Positions 42,804 to 52,328 of a stretch of DNA of 64,000 nt are shown here, one piece after another. The position numbers were made by a program, and so were the translations under genes. Under the pieces are notes generated by a model. It saw nothing but the letters and a program-made list of their open reading frames with translations, ran no database searches and was not told the DNA's origin. Location of the stretch: the NCBI GenBank assembly GCA_052400665.1, contig JBQTGK010000006.1; one strand, written 5' to 3'. How positions within the stretch are numbered: the first letter of the stretch is position 1; each line of letters starts with the position of its first letter. Source of the stretch: JBQTGK01 sp052400665. GTDB lineage: Bacteria > Bacteroidota > Bacteroidia > Bacteroidales > Marinifilaceae.

Positions 42804-44705
42804 ATGAGTGACCAGTTAAAGCATGAGTGCGGAATAGCAATGGTTCGATTGCTAAAACCTCTCGAATACTATCAGGAGAAATATGGATCCTGGAGATATG
42901 GTATTCAAAAACTCTATTTGTTGATGGAAAAACAACACAATAGAGGACAGGAAGGAGCGGGAGCTGTTGGATTGAAATTAGATATGCCTCCAGGGCATAA
43001 ATATATTCATCGTCATCGTTCATGTAGTGACCAGCCAATTAAGGAAGTTTTTGATGGAGTATATAGTGAACTGGCTGCAGCTGAAGCAAAATATCCTGAT
43101 AAATTTAACGATCCGGTTTGGGCAAAAGAAAATTTGCCATTTGCAGGAGAATTGTATTTGGGGCATTTAAGATATGGTACTTTCGGACGAAACAGTATTG
43201 ATTTTGTACATCCGGTTATGAGAGAAAATAACTGGAAATCTAGAAATTTAGTTTTAGCAGGTAATTTTAATCTAACTAATGTTGATGAGCTTTTTGATTT
43301 GTTGGTAGGATTAGGCCAGCATCCAAAAGATTACACAGATACTGTAACAATACTTGAAAAGGTAGGCCATTACTTAGATGAAGAAAACCAGATGTTGTTT
43401 CGTCAGTATAAAAATGATGGTTATTCAAATCAGGAAATTTCTCCTCAAATTGAGAAAAATATAGACATACAACAAGTTCTTTCGAATGCTAGTAGAGATT
43501 GGGATGGAGGATATGCCATTGCTGGAATGTTCGGACATGGCGATTCTTTTGTAATGAGAGATCCTTGGGGAATTCGTCCGGCATACTATTATCAGGACGA
43601 TGAAATTGTTGTTGTTGCTTCGGAAAGGCCGGTTATTCAAACTGCTTTAAATGTTAGAGCGAATACAATTAAAGAAATTACTCCTGGAAATGCGGTTATT
43701 GTTCGTAAAGATGGAGAGGTTGCTGAAGTGCCTGTGAGAGTTGCACAAAAAAGAAGATCATGTTCCTTCGAGAGAATCTATTTTTCTAGAGGTAGCGATA
43801 AAGATATTTATAAGGAAAGAAAGAAGCTGGGACAATTATTAACTCCCGCAATTCTCGATTCTGTAGATAATGATATGAAAAATACTGTGTTTTCATTTAT
43901 TCCAAATACGGCCGAAACAGCTTTTTATGGTATGATGGAGGGTGTTCGTCATCAGTTAACAGAATGGAAAAAACAGCAAGTTCATGATTTAAATGGTAGT
44001 TGGACCGAAGAGAAACTTCAGGAGATTATTTCTGTTGAACCTCGGGTTGAGAAAATTGCCATAAAAGATGTGAAATTGAGAACATTTATTACCAACGACG
44101 AAGGTCGAGATGATTTAGTTGGGCATGTTTATGATGTTACTTATGGAATTGTAAAAAATCAGAAAGATAATCTGGTTGTGATCGATGATTCTATTGTTAG
44201 GGGTACAACATTGAAGCAAAGTATTCTTCGAATCTTAGATCGTTTGCACCCTAAGAAAATTGTAATTGTATCTTCAGCTCCTCAAATTCGTTATCCCGAT
44301 TGTTATGGTATTGATATGACAAGAATGGGGGAATTTATTGCTTTTAATGCTGCCATCGCTCTTCTTAAAGATCGTGGAATGGAGAATGTTATTGAGGAAA
44401 CCTATAAGAAATGTAAATCTCAGGAAAATTTACCTAAAGAAGAGGTGGTGAATTATGTAAAAGAGATATATAAGCCATTTACGGCAGAAGAGATATCAGA
44501 TAAAATTGCAGTTTTGTTAACTCCAGATCAAATGGATGCTGAAGTAAGAATTGTTTATCAATCTGTTGAAAATCTTCATCTTGCTTGTCCCGAAAATAAT
44601 GGAGACTGGTATTTTACCGGAAAATATCCAACTCCAGGTGGAAATAAAGTGGTAAATACATCATTTATTAATTATGTTGAAGGAAATGATAAAAGAGCTT
44701 ACTAA
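42804..44705 (+). CDS. Amidophosphoribosyltransferase-like protein, long form (PurF family)
   Basis: 633-residue class II glutamine amidotransferase plus phosphoribosyltransferase. The catalytic cysteine is C9 in KHECGIAMV, preceded by an eight-residue leader like the cleaved propeptide of Bacillus PurF. HNRGQEGAGAVG and LGHLRYGTFG belong to the Ntn domain, and the PRPP loop VVIDDSIVRGTTLKQS (about 455-470) to the transferase domain. It is about 130-150 residues longer than ordinary PurF (470-505), with insertions in the amidotransferase part and a C-terminal extension. It may be the committed purine enzyme or a divergent paralog. Confidence 0.8.
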   Translation: MSDQLKHECGIAMVRLLKPLEYYQEKYGSWRYGIQKLYLLMEKQHNRGQEGAGAVGLKLDMPPGHKYIHRHRSCSDQPIKEVFDGVYSELAAAEAKYPDKFNDPVWAKENLPFAGELYLGHLRYGTFGRNSIDFVHPVMRENNWKSRNLVLAGNFNLTNVDELFDLLVGLGQHPKDYTDTVTILEKVGHYLDEENQMLFRQYKNDGYSNQEISPQIEKNIDIQQVLSNASRDWDGGYAIAGMFGHGDSFVMRDPWGIRPAYYYQDDEIVVVASERPVIQTALNVRANTIKEITPGNAVIVRKDGEVAEVPVRVAQKRRSCSFERIYFSRGSDKDIYKERKKLGQLLTPAILDSVDNDMKNTVFSFIPNTAETAFYGMMEGVRHQLTEWKKQQVHDLNGSWTEEKLQEIISVEPRVEKIAIKDVKLRTFITNDEGRDDLVGHVYDVTYGIVKNQKDNLVVIDDSIVRGTTLKQSILRILDRLHPKKIVIVSSAPQIRYPDCYGIDMTRMGEFIAFNAAIALLKDRGMENVIEETYKKCKSQENLPKEEVVNYVKEIYKPFTAEEISDKIAVLLTPDQMDAEVRIVYQSVENLHLACPENNGDWYFTGKYPTPGGNKVVNTSFINYVEGNDKRAY

Positions 44706-44725
44706 ATAAGTTCTTTATGGAAATA

Positions 44726-44757
44726 AAAAAACCGCTTCAGTAATGAAGCGGTTTTTT
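44726..44757. terminator. Bidirectional terminator between the purF-like and glsB genes
   Basis: A perfect 14-bp stem (AAAAAACCGCTTCA 44726-44739 / TGAAGCGGTTTTTT 44744-44757) with a GTAA loop. It has T-runs in both directions and serves both convergent genes. Confidence 0.92.
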
Positions 44758-44774
44758 GTATTTGAGAATGTAAT

Positions 44775-45755
44775 TTATTTCTTTTTAAAAATATTCAAAT
44801 TTGGTTTTTTTGGGAGTTTAATATTTAAAAATGAAAGATAGGAAGAAGTATATCTATCAATTTTTTTATCATAAACATCTCTAATTGTAATCATTATTCC
44901 TGTTTCTTCCACATCTCCAAAATGAGTATTTACAGCAGTACCAAAGCATTTCATTGTAGGTGAAAGTCCCATGTATGCGTTAATAAGTGGTGGAATATTC
45001 TCACCATTTCTACGAACATTATGAGATAGTACTTTGTAATTTTCATCAAATGTGTTATAACAAAAATCTTTAGCTAGCTTTTCTTCGTCCATATTTGTTT
45101 CAAGAGGAGTTGTTGGAGTAGCTAATTTATCAGGATCGTTGAACATTTTATTCATAAAATATAGAATGTGATTACGGGCATCTCTATTGTAATCAGGATA
45201 CATGGTAACCTTACCAAAGAAATATTTAATTTCAGGGTAATCAATAATTAGTGATCCAAGTCCGTCCCAAAGGTTATCTAAGGCATATAAGCTTTTTCTT
45301 CCTTTTTTTATGGATTGATAATCTGGTTGTACAAACGACCTTCCCAGTTCGATTGTGTGTGGCAGGTAGTTTTTTCTAAAATCATCAGAAAAATTAAAAA
45401 GTCTCGAAGTTGCTAAGTAAGTATTGCCATTTTCATCAACCGGTGCTTCTGAGCAAAGAATATATCTGTAACCCCCAAGTATTTCTTTCGATTTTGGATC
45501 CCAGACAATAAGTTGGTGGTATGGTTTTTCATCGGTGTCGAACTTATCGATATCAATTTCTTTTCCTGTTCCTCCTCCTGCTTTTCGGAAGGTAATTTCT
45601 CTCAATCGTCCAACTTCTTTCATTAAAGCAGGAGAGTCGTGATGAGTGAAACAATAGATTTCATTAGACCCCTTGTTGGTCTTGCGTACAAATCTTTCTT
45701 CCGTCAACTCTTTCTCAAGTTCCTCTCGTGGTACAGGGGGTATGATTTCTTTCAT
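44775..45755 (-). CDS. glsB: Glycine N-acyltransferase-like (GlsB), glycine lipid synthesis
   Basis: 326-residue GNAT-fold acyltransferase of the OlsB-like group (REITFRKAGGGTGKEIDIDK, YRYILCSEAPVDENG, LPHTIELGRSFVQPDYQ). In Bacteroides thetaiotaomicron the adjacent glsB-glsA pair makes N-acyl glycine and then O-acylates it into glycine lipids. Here a PlsC-like gene lies just upstream on the same strand, matching that pairing. The assignment rests on family pattern plus the pair; an ornithine-lipid enzyme is the alternative. Confidence 0.75.
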   Translation of the reverse strand: MKEIIPPVPREELEKELTEERFVRKTNKGSNEIYCFTHHDSPALMKEVGRLREITFRKAGGGTGKEIDIDKFDTDEKPYHQLIVWDPKSKEILGGYRYILCSEAPVDENGNTYLATSRLFNFSDDFRKNYLPHTIELGRSFVQPDYQSIKKGRKSLYALDNLWDGLGSLIIDYPEIKYFFGKVTMYPDYNRDARNHILYFMNKMFNDPDKLATPTTPLETNMDEEKLAKDFCYNTFDENYKVLSHNVRRNGENIPPLINAYMGLSPTMKCFGTAVNTHFGDVEETGIMITIRDVYDKKIDRYTSSYLSFLNIKLPKKPNLNIFKKK

Positions 45756-45887
45756 CGGTAATGTTGTTAAATTCCTAAACGAGGATAATTAAATTTTTGG
45801 TTTTATAGTTGGCTTAATTAGTTAATTCAAAGAATATTAATTATTTTTAATAGAATAGTTATTTAATTTTAATAATTAGTATCTTAT

Positions 45888-46721
45888 TTATTGATCAGCC
45901 AATTTATAGGTTTTTCTTTTTATTTTCTCTGCCCATTTATCATACGGCATGCTTCTGTCAAATGTTTGGTAAGAGATCGGTTTTCCTATTCTAATGGTAA
46001 AAGTTTTACCTCTTTGCTTGAATAGTTCATTGGACAAATATAACATTTCCAAATTAGTTTTTAAACCCAGAAACTTTCTCAAATTTGCTAAATTGTAGAA
46101 AAAGTTAGAATTTCTCCCGTCTATATGAATTGGAACGATATCTCGTTTGTGTTTTATCGATTTAACGATAAAGCTTTTTTTCCAAGATAAATCCTCAATT
46201 TTTCCTTCTTGTTTTCGCGAAACAAGACCTGCCGGAAAGGTTAAGATTGTTGCATCCGATTGGTATGCATTCTCAAGCATTTTAGCAGCTTCTTTTGCTT
46301 GACCTCCATGTTTATTTATGGGTATAAATACGTCAGAAAGATTTTTGATATTCATTAAAATATCATTTACTAAAAATTTTATTTTCCCAAATTCTTTTCC
46401 AAAAATACTAATTAAAATAATGCCATCAGGTCCACCTAAAGGATGGTTGGATGCAAATAAGTATCTGCCGTTTTCTTCAATATTTTCCAGGCCTTCAATT
46501 TTAAACTTAATGTCAAGTTCTGCTAATACACTATCGGCAAATTCAATTCCTTTTTTTTGATAATTTCTAGATAAAAAATCGTTAAGTTCTTCCTGATGAA
46601 TTATTCGTTTTAAATATCGAATAATGAATCCGGGAAGTAAGTTTGCCATTTTTTCGCTTTTGCTGGCTATAACTTTTTCAATATCAATTTTTAGATAATT
46701 ATTTGAATTGTTTTTTTGCAT
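45888..46721 (-). CDS. glsA: Lysolipid O-acyltransferase-like (GlsA), glycine lipid synthesis
   Basis: 277-residue PlsC-like acyltransferase. The catalytic block reads FASNHPLGGPDGIILI (His and Asp, one residue wider than HX4D), then PINKHGGQAKEA and TFPAGLVSRKQEGKIEDLSW as the acceptor-binding block. This variant (NHPLGG.DG) is characteristic of the OlsA/GlsA-like group that acylates hydroxy-fatty-acyl amino acids. It precedes glsB by 132 bases. Together they would give diacylated glycine lipids of the outer membrane. Confidence 0.75.
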   Translation of the reverse strand: MQKNNSNNYLKIDIEKVIASKSEKMANLLPGFIIRYLKRIIHQEELNDFLSRNYQKKGIEFADSVLAELDIKFKIEGLENIEENGRYLFASNHPLGGPDGIILISIFGKEFGKIKFLVNDILMNIKNLSDVFIPINKHGGQAKEAAKMLENAYQSDATILTFPAGLVSRKQEGKIEDLSWKKSFIVKSIKHKRDIVPIHIDGRNSNFFYNLANLRKFLGLKTNLEMLYLSNELFKQRGKTFTIRIGKPISYQTFDRSMPYDKWAEKIKRKTYKLADQ

Positions 46722-46858
46722 AAAAATCGGAAGTAATGTTTTTTGGTTAGCAAATATCGCAAAATTCTTGGTTTGTTGTTCAAAAAATACGCCCTTAATG
46801 AAACATATTGAGGAATAAATACTTGGATTGGAGATGAAAAGTTATTAACAATAGTATA

Positions 46859-46906
46859 AAAGTGGGGTAAAGTGGTTGAAAGTGGGTAAATTTTTCTCTA
46901 ATTTTA
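46859..46906 (+). promoter_or_regulatory. MraZ boxes and promoter of the dcw cluster
   Basis: Three direct repeats AAAGTGGGGT, AAAGTGGTTG, AAAGTGGGTA (46859-46888) have an exact 10-base period. They match the TGGGN-N5 repeat pattern bound by MraZ. They overlap the expected -33 position (TTGA 46876-46879) and lie just upstream of TAATTTTA (46899-46906), a -7-like box. mraZ starts at 46929, so the cluster is probably autoregulated. Confidence 0.75.
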
Positions 46907-46928
46907 CAAATGTAAATCAATTTTTTTA

Positions 46929-47390
46929 ATGGTAACATTTATAGGCGATTATCAATGTAAATTGGATGCGAAAGGTCGAATTCTGCTGCCTTCTGCATTT
47001 CGGAAACTTCTAAATGATGGTTCTGAAGGTCGCTGTGTGCTTAGAAAAAACCTATATGAAAAATGTCTTGATCTGTATCCTATAACGGAATGGGAAAGGC
47101 AAACAAAAATGGTTCGGTCTAAATTAAATCCATTTAATAAAAAGCATGCTGGATTTATGAGGGAGTTTTTTAGAGGAACTGCTGAGGTGCAAATTGATGG
47201 AAATGGTCGTATTCTTATACCAAAGAAATTTTTCGATTTTGCTTGTTTCAATAAGGAAATAAGCTTGGCTGGACAAGATGGCAAAATAGAAATTTGGGAT
47301 GCTTCTACCTATGAGAAATCAGCTTGGAGTCAGGATGGGTTTAGTGAATTGGCTGATGAGATTTTAGGCGGTGAGATTAATTCTGAATAA
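46929..47390 (+). CDS. mraZ: Transcriptional regulator MraZ
   Basis: 153-residue AbrB-like DNA-binding protein with two MraZ repeats (about 5-50, GDYQCKLDAKGRILLPSAFR, and about 77-125, GTAEVQIDGNGRILIPKKFF). It heads the dcw cluster and represses or tunes it by binding GTGGG-type repeats, which are present upstream. The gap to rsmH is 69 bases. Confidence 0.95.
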   Translation: MVTFIGDYQCKLDAKGRILLPSAFRKLLNDGSEGRCVLRKNLYEKCLDLYPITEWERQTKMVRSKLNPFNKKHAGFMREFFRGTAEVQIDGNGRILIPKKFFDFACFNKEISLAGQDGKIEIWDASTYEKSAWSQDGFSELADEILGGEINSE

Positions 47391-47459
47391 ATATTTGTTA
47401 TTGTAGAGAGGAGTGTTTTTCTCTTAGTCTGAATTTTAAAAGTGTAAAAAAATATTATA

Positions 47460-48365
47460 ATGAGCGAATATCATATACCGGTTTTATTAGGAGAAAGCAT
47501 TGAAGGCTTAAATATTAATCCCGAAGGTATCTATGTAGATTTAACTTTTGGTGGAGGAGGACACTCGCGGGAGATTTTAAAGCACTTAACTACTGGAAAA
47601 TTGATAGGCTTCGATCAGGATGAAGATGCTGAGGCTAATGTGCCGGATGATGAAAGGTTTATTTTTGTGCGTCATAATTTTAGATACTTTAAGAATTTTC
47701 TGAAATACTTGGGATTTCCTAAAGTTGATGGGATATTAGCAGATTTGGGCGTTTCTTCTCATGAATTTGATGTGGCAGAGCGTGGTTTCTCATTCCGTTT
47801 CGATGGAGATTTAGATATGAGAATGAATCAGACTTCTGAGTTTACAGCGGCCGATTTGTTAAATGATTATGCCGTTGAGGATCTTTATAAGATTCTGAAA
47901 ATGTATGGAGAGGTAAAAAATCCAGGCAAGTTAGTTAAGTTGATAGATGCTTACCGAAAAGAAAATTCGTTTAAAACTATACAGCAATTTAAAGAGGTAA
48001 TTGCTCCTTGTACTCCGAAGTTTAAAGAACATAAGTATTTAGCTCAGGTTTTTCAGGCTTTAAGAATTGAGGTAAACAAAGAAATGGATGTTTTAAAAGA
48101 AATGTTGGCTCAGTGTGCTGATGTATTAAAACCTGAAGGTCGTCTGGTGGTAATTACCTATCACTCTTTGGAAGATAGATTGGTGAAAAACTATATTCGT
48201 GATGGGAAATTTGAAGGTGGCGCTGAAAAAGATTTCTTCGGAAATGTGCAAACACCATTATTAAGTGTGAACCGAAAAGTGATATTACCTGCAGAAAAAG
48301 AAATCGAATTAAATGGCAGGGCAAGGAGTGCTAAGCTAAGAATTGCTAAACCTAATTTGAGATAA
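47460..48365 (+). CDS. rsmH: 16S rRNA (cytosine(1402)-N4)-methyltransferase
   Basis: 301-residue SAM-dependent methyltransferase of the ribosomal decoding site. It has HIPVLLGESIEGL at the start, the SAM-binding VDLTFGGGGHSREIL (motif I), ILADLGVSSHEFD and VVITYHSLEDRLVKN. Normal length. It lies in the canonical place after mraZ and two bases before ftsL. Confidence 0.96.
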   Translation: MSEYHIPVLLGESIEGLNINPEGIYVDLTFGGGGHSREILKHLTTGKLIGFDQDEDAEANVPDDERFIFVRHNFRYFKNFLKYLGFPKVDGILADLGVSSHEFDVAERGFSFRFDGDLDMRMNQTSEFTAADLLNDYAVEDLYKILKMYGEVKNPGKLVKLIDAYRKENSFKTIQQFKEVIAPCTPKFKEHKYLAQVFQALRIEVNKEMDVLKEMLAQCADVLKPEGRLVVITYHSLEDRLVKNYIRDGKFEGGAEKDFFGNVQTPLLSVNRKVILPAEKEIELNGRARSAKLRIAKPNLR

Positions 48366-48367
48366 GA

Positions 48368-48748
48368 ATGTTTTGGCTCAAAAAGAAATATAACGATTTT
48401 GTAACTCCTAATCAGGAACAGAAAGAAATTTCTAATGGTTCGTTTAAGGACTTTATTGATGGGAGTTTTCTTACAAAAACGGTAGTTGTTCATCAATTGC
48501 CTTTTGTTTTATTTGTAGTCGTACTGGGGATTCTTTATATCAGTAATAGATATACTTCCGAGAAGGTTTATAGAGATATGATTAAGCTTGAAAAAGAACT
48601 GAAAGATTTAAGATTTGAATCTATTACAACAGCATCTGATCTTATGTATATGAGTAAGCAGTCGGAGGTAGTGAAAAGAGTTAAACGAGATGGTCTGGAT
48701 TTGATAGAATCAACAGAGCCTCCAATTAAAATATATTTAGAGAAATAG
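48368..48748 (+). CDS. ftsL: FtsL-like divisome protein
   Basis: 126-residue single-pass protein. A cytoplasmic N-terminal part (residues 1-38) precedes a membrane helix (about 42-62, LPFVLFVVVLGILYIS), then a helical coiled-coil-like region (EKVYRDMIKLEKELKDLRFE). Sequence identity in this family is low; the call rests on topology, size and the slot between rsmH and ftsI. Its stop shares a base with the GTG start of ftsI. Confidence 0.8.
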   Translation: MFWLKKKYNDFVTPNQEQKEISNGSFKDFIDGSFLTKTVVVHQLPFVLFVVVLGILYISNRYTSEKVYRDMIKLEKELKDLRFESITTASDLMYMSKQSEVVKRVKRDGLDLIESTEPPIKIYLEK

Positions 48749-50865
48749 TGCCGATAAAAAAAGACATAGTATGGCGAGTGGGCTTAATTTACACATCAGT
48801 AATGCTGTTTGCAGTGTTGGTGATTGGTAAAGTTGTGTATTTGCAATTGTTCGAAGGCGATAAGTGGAGAGCTAAAGCTGAGAAAGTTTCTAAACGAGAT
48901 GTAATTGCCTATGCCAATAGGGGTGATATCTGTGCGGAAGATGGTCGTTTGTTGGCTAGTTCGCTTCCTTATTATCAATTAAGAATGGATTTTAGAGCTT
49001 CAGGTTTAAGTGATAAGGTTTTTAGGTCGAAAGTGGATTCTTTGGCAATGTGTTTGTCCCATTTTTTTAAAGATAGATCGGTTAGTGCGTACAAAAGAAA
49101 ACTAATGAATGCTAAATATAAAACAGAGAAAAATCGTTATGTTTTAATTAATCGCCGAAAAGTAAATTATAACGAGCTAAAGGTTCTAAAAACCTTTCCT
49201 TTATTTCGATTAGGAAAAAATAAAGGGGGATTAATTTGTGAACAAGAGAATAAAAGAATCCAACCGCATATAAATTTAGCCACAAGAACGATTGGTTACC
49301 TTAATAAAGAAGCAAATAACGAACTGATAGGGAAAGTTGGATTAGAAGGTGCTTTTGAAAGTGAGTTAAAAGGGGTAGATGGTGTTAGTGTAATGCAGAA
49401 GATGTCGGGGCGCTGGTTGCCGGTAACTTCTGTAGAACCAAAGGATGGTAACGATCTGATCACCACAATAAATGTCGATTATCAGGATGTTGCAGAATCA
49501 GCACTTCATCAGCAATTGATAAAATACAATGCCGATCATGGTTCTGCTATTTTAATGGAAGTTAAAACCGGAGCGATTAAGGCAATTGCAAATTTAGGTT
49601 ACGATAAAAAGAAGAAAATCTATAGGGAAATATATAATTATGCCATTGCCGAAACAACCGAGCCAGGTTCTACATTTAAATTAGCATCGATAATGGCATT
49701 GTTAGAAGATGGGTATGTGGGACCAATGGATTCTATAGATACGGGGAATGGAGTGTATAAGTACCATAATGAAAAAATGCGTGATTCCCATATTGGTGGA
49801 TATGGGAAATTGTCAGTTCAAGAGGTTTTTGAGAAATCTTCAAATATTGGAGTTTCACGATTGATTTACGAGCATTACAATAATAAGAAAAAATCATTTA
49901 TTAACAGGTTATATGACTTTAGATTAAATGAATCACTAGGTATAGATATTAAAGGAGAAGGGACTCCAAATATAAAATATCCTAATGATCCGAATTGGTC
50001 GGGGGTTTCTTTACCATGGATGTCGATAGGATATGAGGTAGAACAAACCCCTCTGCAAACATTAACTTTTTACAATGCTGTTGCAAATGGTGGACGAATG
50101 ATGAAGCCTAAATTTGTAAAGGAAATTCGTTACCATGGCGATGTGGTAAGAGAATTTGATAATGAAGTTTTAAAATCAAAAATATGTTCGGGAGAAACAC
50201 TCGATAGAGTTCAAAGTATGCTTGAGGGGGTTGTGTTAAGAGGAACAGCACGAAATCTGAGGAATTCAAATTATAAAATTGCCGGAAAAACTGGTACTGC
50301 GCAAATTGCAGATAAGAATAAAGGATATGCAAATAAGATTTATCAGGCGTCTTTTGTGGGGTATTTCCCAGCCGACAATCCTATGTATTCATGTATTGTT
50401 GTAATTAACAGGCCTAATAAAACCAAGGGGTTTTATGGTAATCAAGTGGCTGGTCCGGTTTTTAAAACCATTGCCGATAAGGTTTATGCAATGAGTTATT
50501 CCATGCATCCCGAAAAAAAAGAGGAAGAGAAGGAAGAGGCATTGGTTCCGGTATCCTTAAACGGCAATAAGAATGATTTAGATCTTGTGTTTAATGATTT
50601 GGATATTAACGTTACAAATGAGGATATCAAATCGGAATGGGTGATTACATCCAGAAAGGATTCAGTAATCGAATATAAATACCGAAGGGTAAAGAATGCT
50701 TTGGTTCCCAATGTTAAGGGAATGGGTGTTCAGGATGCATTATATATCCTCGAGAATGCAGGTTTAAAAGTTAGGGTAAGAGGTGTAGGATCTGTTGCAA
50801 AACAGTCCCTTCAGCCCGGATCTTATTATAAAAGAGGAGATAGAATAATTATAGATTTATCTTAA
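48748..50865 (+). CDS. ftsI: Septal peptidoglycan transpeptidase FtsI (PBP3), PASTA-containing
   Basis: 705-residue class B penicillin-binding protein. Membrane helix about 11-33, dimerisation domain about 50-220, transpeptidase about 240-590 with STFK (S308, K311), SSN (364-366) and KTG (514-516). A C-terminal PASTA-like domain (about 645-705, VPNVKGMGVQDALYILENAG) is present; E. coli FtsI lacks it. The start is GTG at 48748, overlapping the ftsL stop (TAGTG), so initiation is probably coupled. Confidence 0.95.
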   Translation: MPIKKDIVWRVGLIYTSVMLFAVLVIGKVVYLQLFEGDKWRAKAEKVSKRDVIAYANRGDICAEDGRLLASSLPYYQLRMDFRASGLSDKVFRSKVDSLAMCLSHFFKDRSVSAYKRKLMNAKYKTEKNRYVLINRRKVNYNELKVLKTFPLFRLGKNKGGLICEQENKRIQPHINLATRTIGYLNKEANNELIGKVGLEGAFESELKGVDGVSVMQKMSGRWLPVTSVEPKDGNDLITTINVDYQDVAESALHQQLIKYNADHGSAILMEVKTGAIKAIANLGYDKKKKIYREIYNYAIAETTEPGSTFKLASIMALLEDGYVGPMDSIDTGNGVYKYHNEKMRDSHIGGYGKLSVQEVFEKSSNIGVSRLIYEHYNNKKKSFINRLYDFRLNESLGIDIKGEGTPNIKYPNDPNWSGVSLPWMSIGYEVEQTPLQTLTFYNAVANGGRMMKPKFVKEIRYHGDVVREFDNEVLKSKICSGETLDRVQSMLEGVVLRGTARNLRNSNYKIAGKTGTAQIADKNKGYANKIYQASFVGYFPADNPMYSCIVVINRPNKTKGFYGNQVAGPVFKTIADKVYAMSYSMHPEKKEEEKEEALVPVSLNGNKNDLDLVFNDLDINVTNEDIKSEWVITSRKDSVIEYKYRRVKNALVPNVKGMGVQDALYILENAGLKVRVRGVGSVAKQSLQPGSYYKRGDRIIIDLS

Positions 50866-50874
50866 AAGAGGAGT

Positions 50875-52326
50875 ATGAATTTAAACGAACTTTTCGATAC
50901 AATAAAAATTCAAAGCCTTAAAGGGGATAGAAATGTTGAGGTAAATGGCCTTCATTTTGATTCGCGAAAGGTGCAGGAAGGAGATTTATTTGTTGCCTGT
51001 CGTGGTACTATTAGCGATGGACATAAATATATTGAATCTGTTGTAGATAAAGGTGCTAAAGTTGTAGTTTGTGAAGAGCTACCGCAAGTGAGCAATGCTG
51101 AAACAACTTATATTGTTGTTGAAGATTCTTTAGCTACTCTTTCTCAATTGGCACATAATTATTATGGAAAACCAAGTGAGAATATTCAGTTGGTAGGGGT
51201 TACCGGTACTAATGGGAAAACAACGATTGCAAGTTTATTATACAAATTATTTAAAAAGTTAGGGTATAAAACGGGTTTATTATCAACGGTTTGTAATTAT
51301 GTTGATAACGATAAAATTAAGGCAACACATACAACACCAGATCCATTGCAGTTAAATTGTTTACTTTCTCAAATGGTAGAGGAAGGTTGCGAATATTGTT
51401 TTATGGAAGTAAGTTCTCACGCAATTGATCAAAAACGTGTTGGGGCTCTTAATTTTAAAGGTGGAATATTTACAAACATTAGCCACGATCATTTAGATTA
51501 TCATAAAACATTTGATAATTACCTGAAAGTAAAAAAAGCATTCTTCGATAATTTGGGGAAAAAATCTTTTGCATTAACAAATGCCGATGATAAAAATGGC
51601 AAGTTTATGCTTCAGAATACAAAAGCTCATAAATTGTTGTACTCGACACGCTCATTTGCCGATTTTCGTTGCCGGATATTGGAAAAACATTTTTCAGGTA
51701 TGCTATTGGAAATGGACGAAGTTGAAACCTGGACTAACTTTATTGGTGACTTTAATGCTCATAATTTAATAGCGGTTTATGGCGCTGCCAGATTATTAAA
51801 CCAATCTAAGGATGAAGTATTAACAGGTATCAGCGAACTAAAATCGGTAGATGGAAGATTCGAAAGCATTATTTCTAAAGAAGGAATAATGGCAATTGTT
51901 GATTACGCACACACACCTGATGCATTAAAAAATGTTTTGGAATCTATCGAAGCTTTGCGTACTCGAAATGAACAAGTCATAACAGTTGTTGGTGCAGGCG
52001 GCGATCGGGATAAAACAAAACGACCACTAATGGCTAAAATTAGTGCCGAATTAAGCGATAAACTAATTCTCACATCAGATAATCCACGATCAGAAGATCC
52101 AAACCAGATTATTATTGATATGAAAGAAGGTGTTGATGCAAGTAATCAGAGAAAAGTATTGGCAATTACCGATAGAAAAGAAGCCATTAGAACAGCATGT
52201 ATGCTGGCGCAAAAAAATGATATTATCCTGGTGGCGGGTAAAGGTCACGAAGATTATCAGGAAATAAAAGGAGTTAAGCATCATTTTGATGATAAAGAAG
52301 TAATACAAGAAATTTTTAAGCTGTAG
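50875..52326 (+). CDS. murE: UDP-MurNAc-tripeptide synthetase (meso-DAP adding)
   Basis: 483-residue Mur ligase. ATP loop VTGTNGKTT (about 110-117), the carbamylated-lysine region KVKKAFF (about 218-224), and DNPR (402-405) in SDNPRSEDP. DNPR is the meso-diaminopimelate specificity motif, so the wall is DAP-type as expected in Bacteroidota. It follows ftsI by nine bases and precedes mraY by two. Confidence 0.96.
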   Translation: MNLNELFDTIKIQSLKGDRNVEVNGLHFDSRKVQEGDLFVACRGTISDGHKYIESVVDKGAKVVVCEELPQVSNAETTYIVVEDSLATLSQLAHNYYGKPSENIQLVGVTGTNGKTTIASLLYKLFKKLGYKTGLLSTVCNYVDNDKIKATHTTPDPLQLNCLLSQMVEEGCEYCFMEVSSHAIDQKRVGALNFKGGIFTNISHDHLDYHKTFDNYLKVKKAFFDNLGKKSFALTNADDKNGKFMLQNTKAHKLLYSTRSFADFRCRILEKHFSGMLLEMDEVETWTNFIGDFNAHNLIAVYGAARLLNQSKDEVLTGISELKSVDGRFESIISKEGIMAIVDYAHTPDALKNVLESIEALRTRNEQVITVVGAGGDRDKTKRPLMAKISAELSDKLILTSDNPRSEDPNQIIIDMKEGVDASNQRKVLAITDRKEAIRTACMLAQKNDIILVAGKGHEDYQEIKGVKHHFDDKEVIQEIFKL

Positions 52327-52328
52327 CT

